Shown: positions 5,125-5,533 of the stretch, in pieces
How positions within the stretch are numbered: position 1 is the stretch's first letter
How the letters are laid out: the number at the start of each line of letters is the position of its first letter
Assembly (NCBI GenBank): GCA_945889545.1
Contig: CAMDCC010000209.1
Coordinates: 1-5,533, forward strand
DNA: 5,533 nucleotides
Direction: 5' to 3'
From: Bifidobacterium breve
GTDB taxonomy: Bacteria > Actinomycetota > Acidimicrobiia > IMCC26256 > PALSA-555
The notes under the pieces: generated by a model
Told to the model about the DNA's origin: nothing
The model's database searches: none
What the model saw: the letters and a program-made list of their open reading frames with translations, nothing else
Translations under genes and position numbers: made by a program

Positions 5125-5533
5125 TCAGCGGCCTCCAATTCAGCCTCGTCGCGTCCGATGTGAGCGCCGGTGAGCTCGAGGAACACGTCGTCGAGCGTCG
5201 GTGTGCGCATCGTGAGGTTCTGCACGACCACGCCACACCCTTCGAGGGCCACTGCCACCGCACTGAGCATCGTCGATGCGTTGGGAGTGACAATCGTGAG
5301 CTCATTGCCGTGACGCTCGACGCGCTCGACACCAGCCATGCGCTCCAACTCGGTACTGGCCTGCGCGCCGGTGCCGGAACCCACGACGGCCACGATCACG
5401 TCGGACCCGAGCGCTCGCTTGAGCTCCGACGGTTTGCCCTCCGCGATGATCCTGCCGTGATCAATGATCCCGACGCGATGCGCGAGCGCATCGGCCTCTT
5501 CGAGATACTGCGTGGTGAGAAAGATGGTCATCC
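5121..5533 (-). CDS. ABC transporter ATP-binding protein, C-terminal part (DrrA-like; runs off the right edge)
   Basis: The last 136 complete codons of an ABC ATPase. The visible part begins just after the Walker B/D-loop region with MTIFLTTQYLEEADALAHRV, followed by GIIDHGRIIAEGKPSELK, the typical end of the nucleotide-binding domain. A C-terminal domain of about 90 residues then runs to the stop, with the motif MRTPTLDDVFLELTG near the end, as in DrrA-type ATPases. The switch (H-loop) position carries Gln instead of His (TTQYLEEAD; codon 5510-5508). This variant is familiar in DrrA-like proteins, so it does not imply a dead enzyme. Walker A, the signature motif and Walker B lie outside the window. 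ATP hydrolysis would power the permease encoded next, with which it overlaps by four bases. Confidence 0.92.
   Translation of the reverse strand, partial: MTIFLTTQYLEEADALAHRVGIIDHGRIIAEGKPSELKRALGSDVIVAVVGSGTGAQASTELERMAGVERVERHGNELTIVTPNASTMLSAVAVALEGCGVVVQNLTMRTPTLDDVFLELTGAHIGRDEAELEAAE

Overview
This window reads as chromosomal DNA from a high-GC actinobacterium. A Thr/Pro-rich linker on a membrane-anchored beta-propeller, a DrrAB-type transporter, GTG starts and short Shine-Dalgarno sites all fit that group. An Acidimicrobiia-like source is a guess from style, not something the sequence proves. All seven genes lie on the minus strand. Long open frames on the plus strand are antisense shadows created by the high GC content.

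Reading in the direction of transcription (from 5533 down), the window opens inside the ATPase gene of a daunorubicin-resistance-type ABC exporter (5533-5121). Its stop overlaps the start of the ABC-2 permease (5124-4318) as ATGA. A 31-bp gap leads to a small SRPBCC-fold protein (4286-3810). The stop of that gene again overlaps, as ATGA, the start of a stand-alone 5'-3' exonuclease/flap-endonuclease-like protein (3813-2932). A 48-bp gap leads to a classical short-chain dehydrogenase/reductase (2883-2125), and a 26-bp gap to a single-pass membrane protein carrying an extracytoplasmic PQQ-like beta-propeller (2098-518). The spacing suggests one operon of six genes. The transporter pair is a functional unit. 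How the SRPBCC protein, nuclease, SDR and propeller relate to it or to each other is not clear from sequence; they may only share transcription.

Between the propeller gene and the next gene lies about 330 bp without a convincing gene (189-517). It is rich in secondary structure: a ~98-bp nested imperfect palindrome (400-497) just after the propeller stop codon, then an A/T-looped hairpin (279-303) abutting a 15-bp dyad (265-279). The left end (188-1) is the start of a gene for an RmuC-family protein. Its N-terminus is ambiguous: a typical membrane-anchor peptide is encoded just upstream but in another frame.

No RNA gene, CRISPR array, insertion sequence or prophage gene is visible. No complete new system is evident. 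The most unusual items are the palindromic island, the possible rmuC frameshift, a tandem duplication of the permease start codon, and a Shine-Dalgarno site that doubles as a Gly-rich C-terminal tail.
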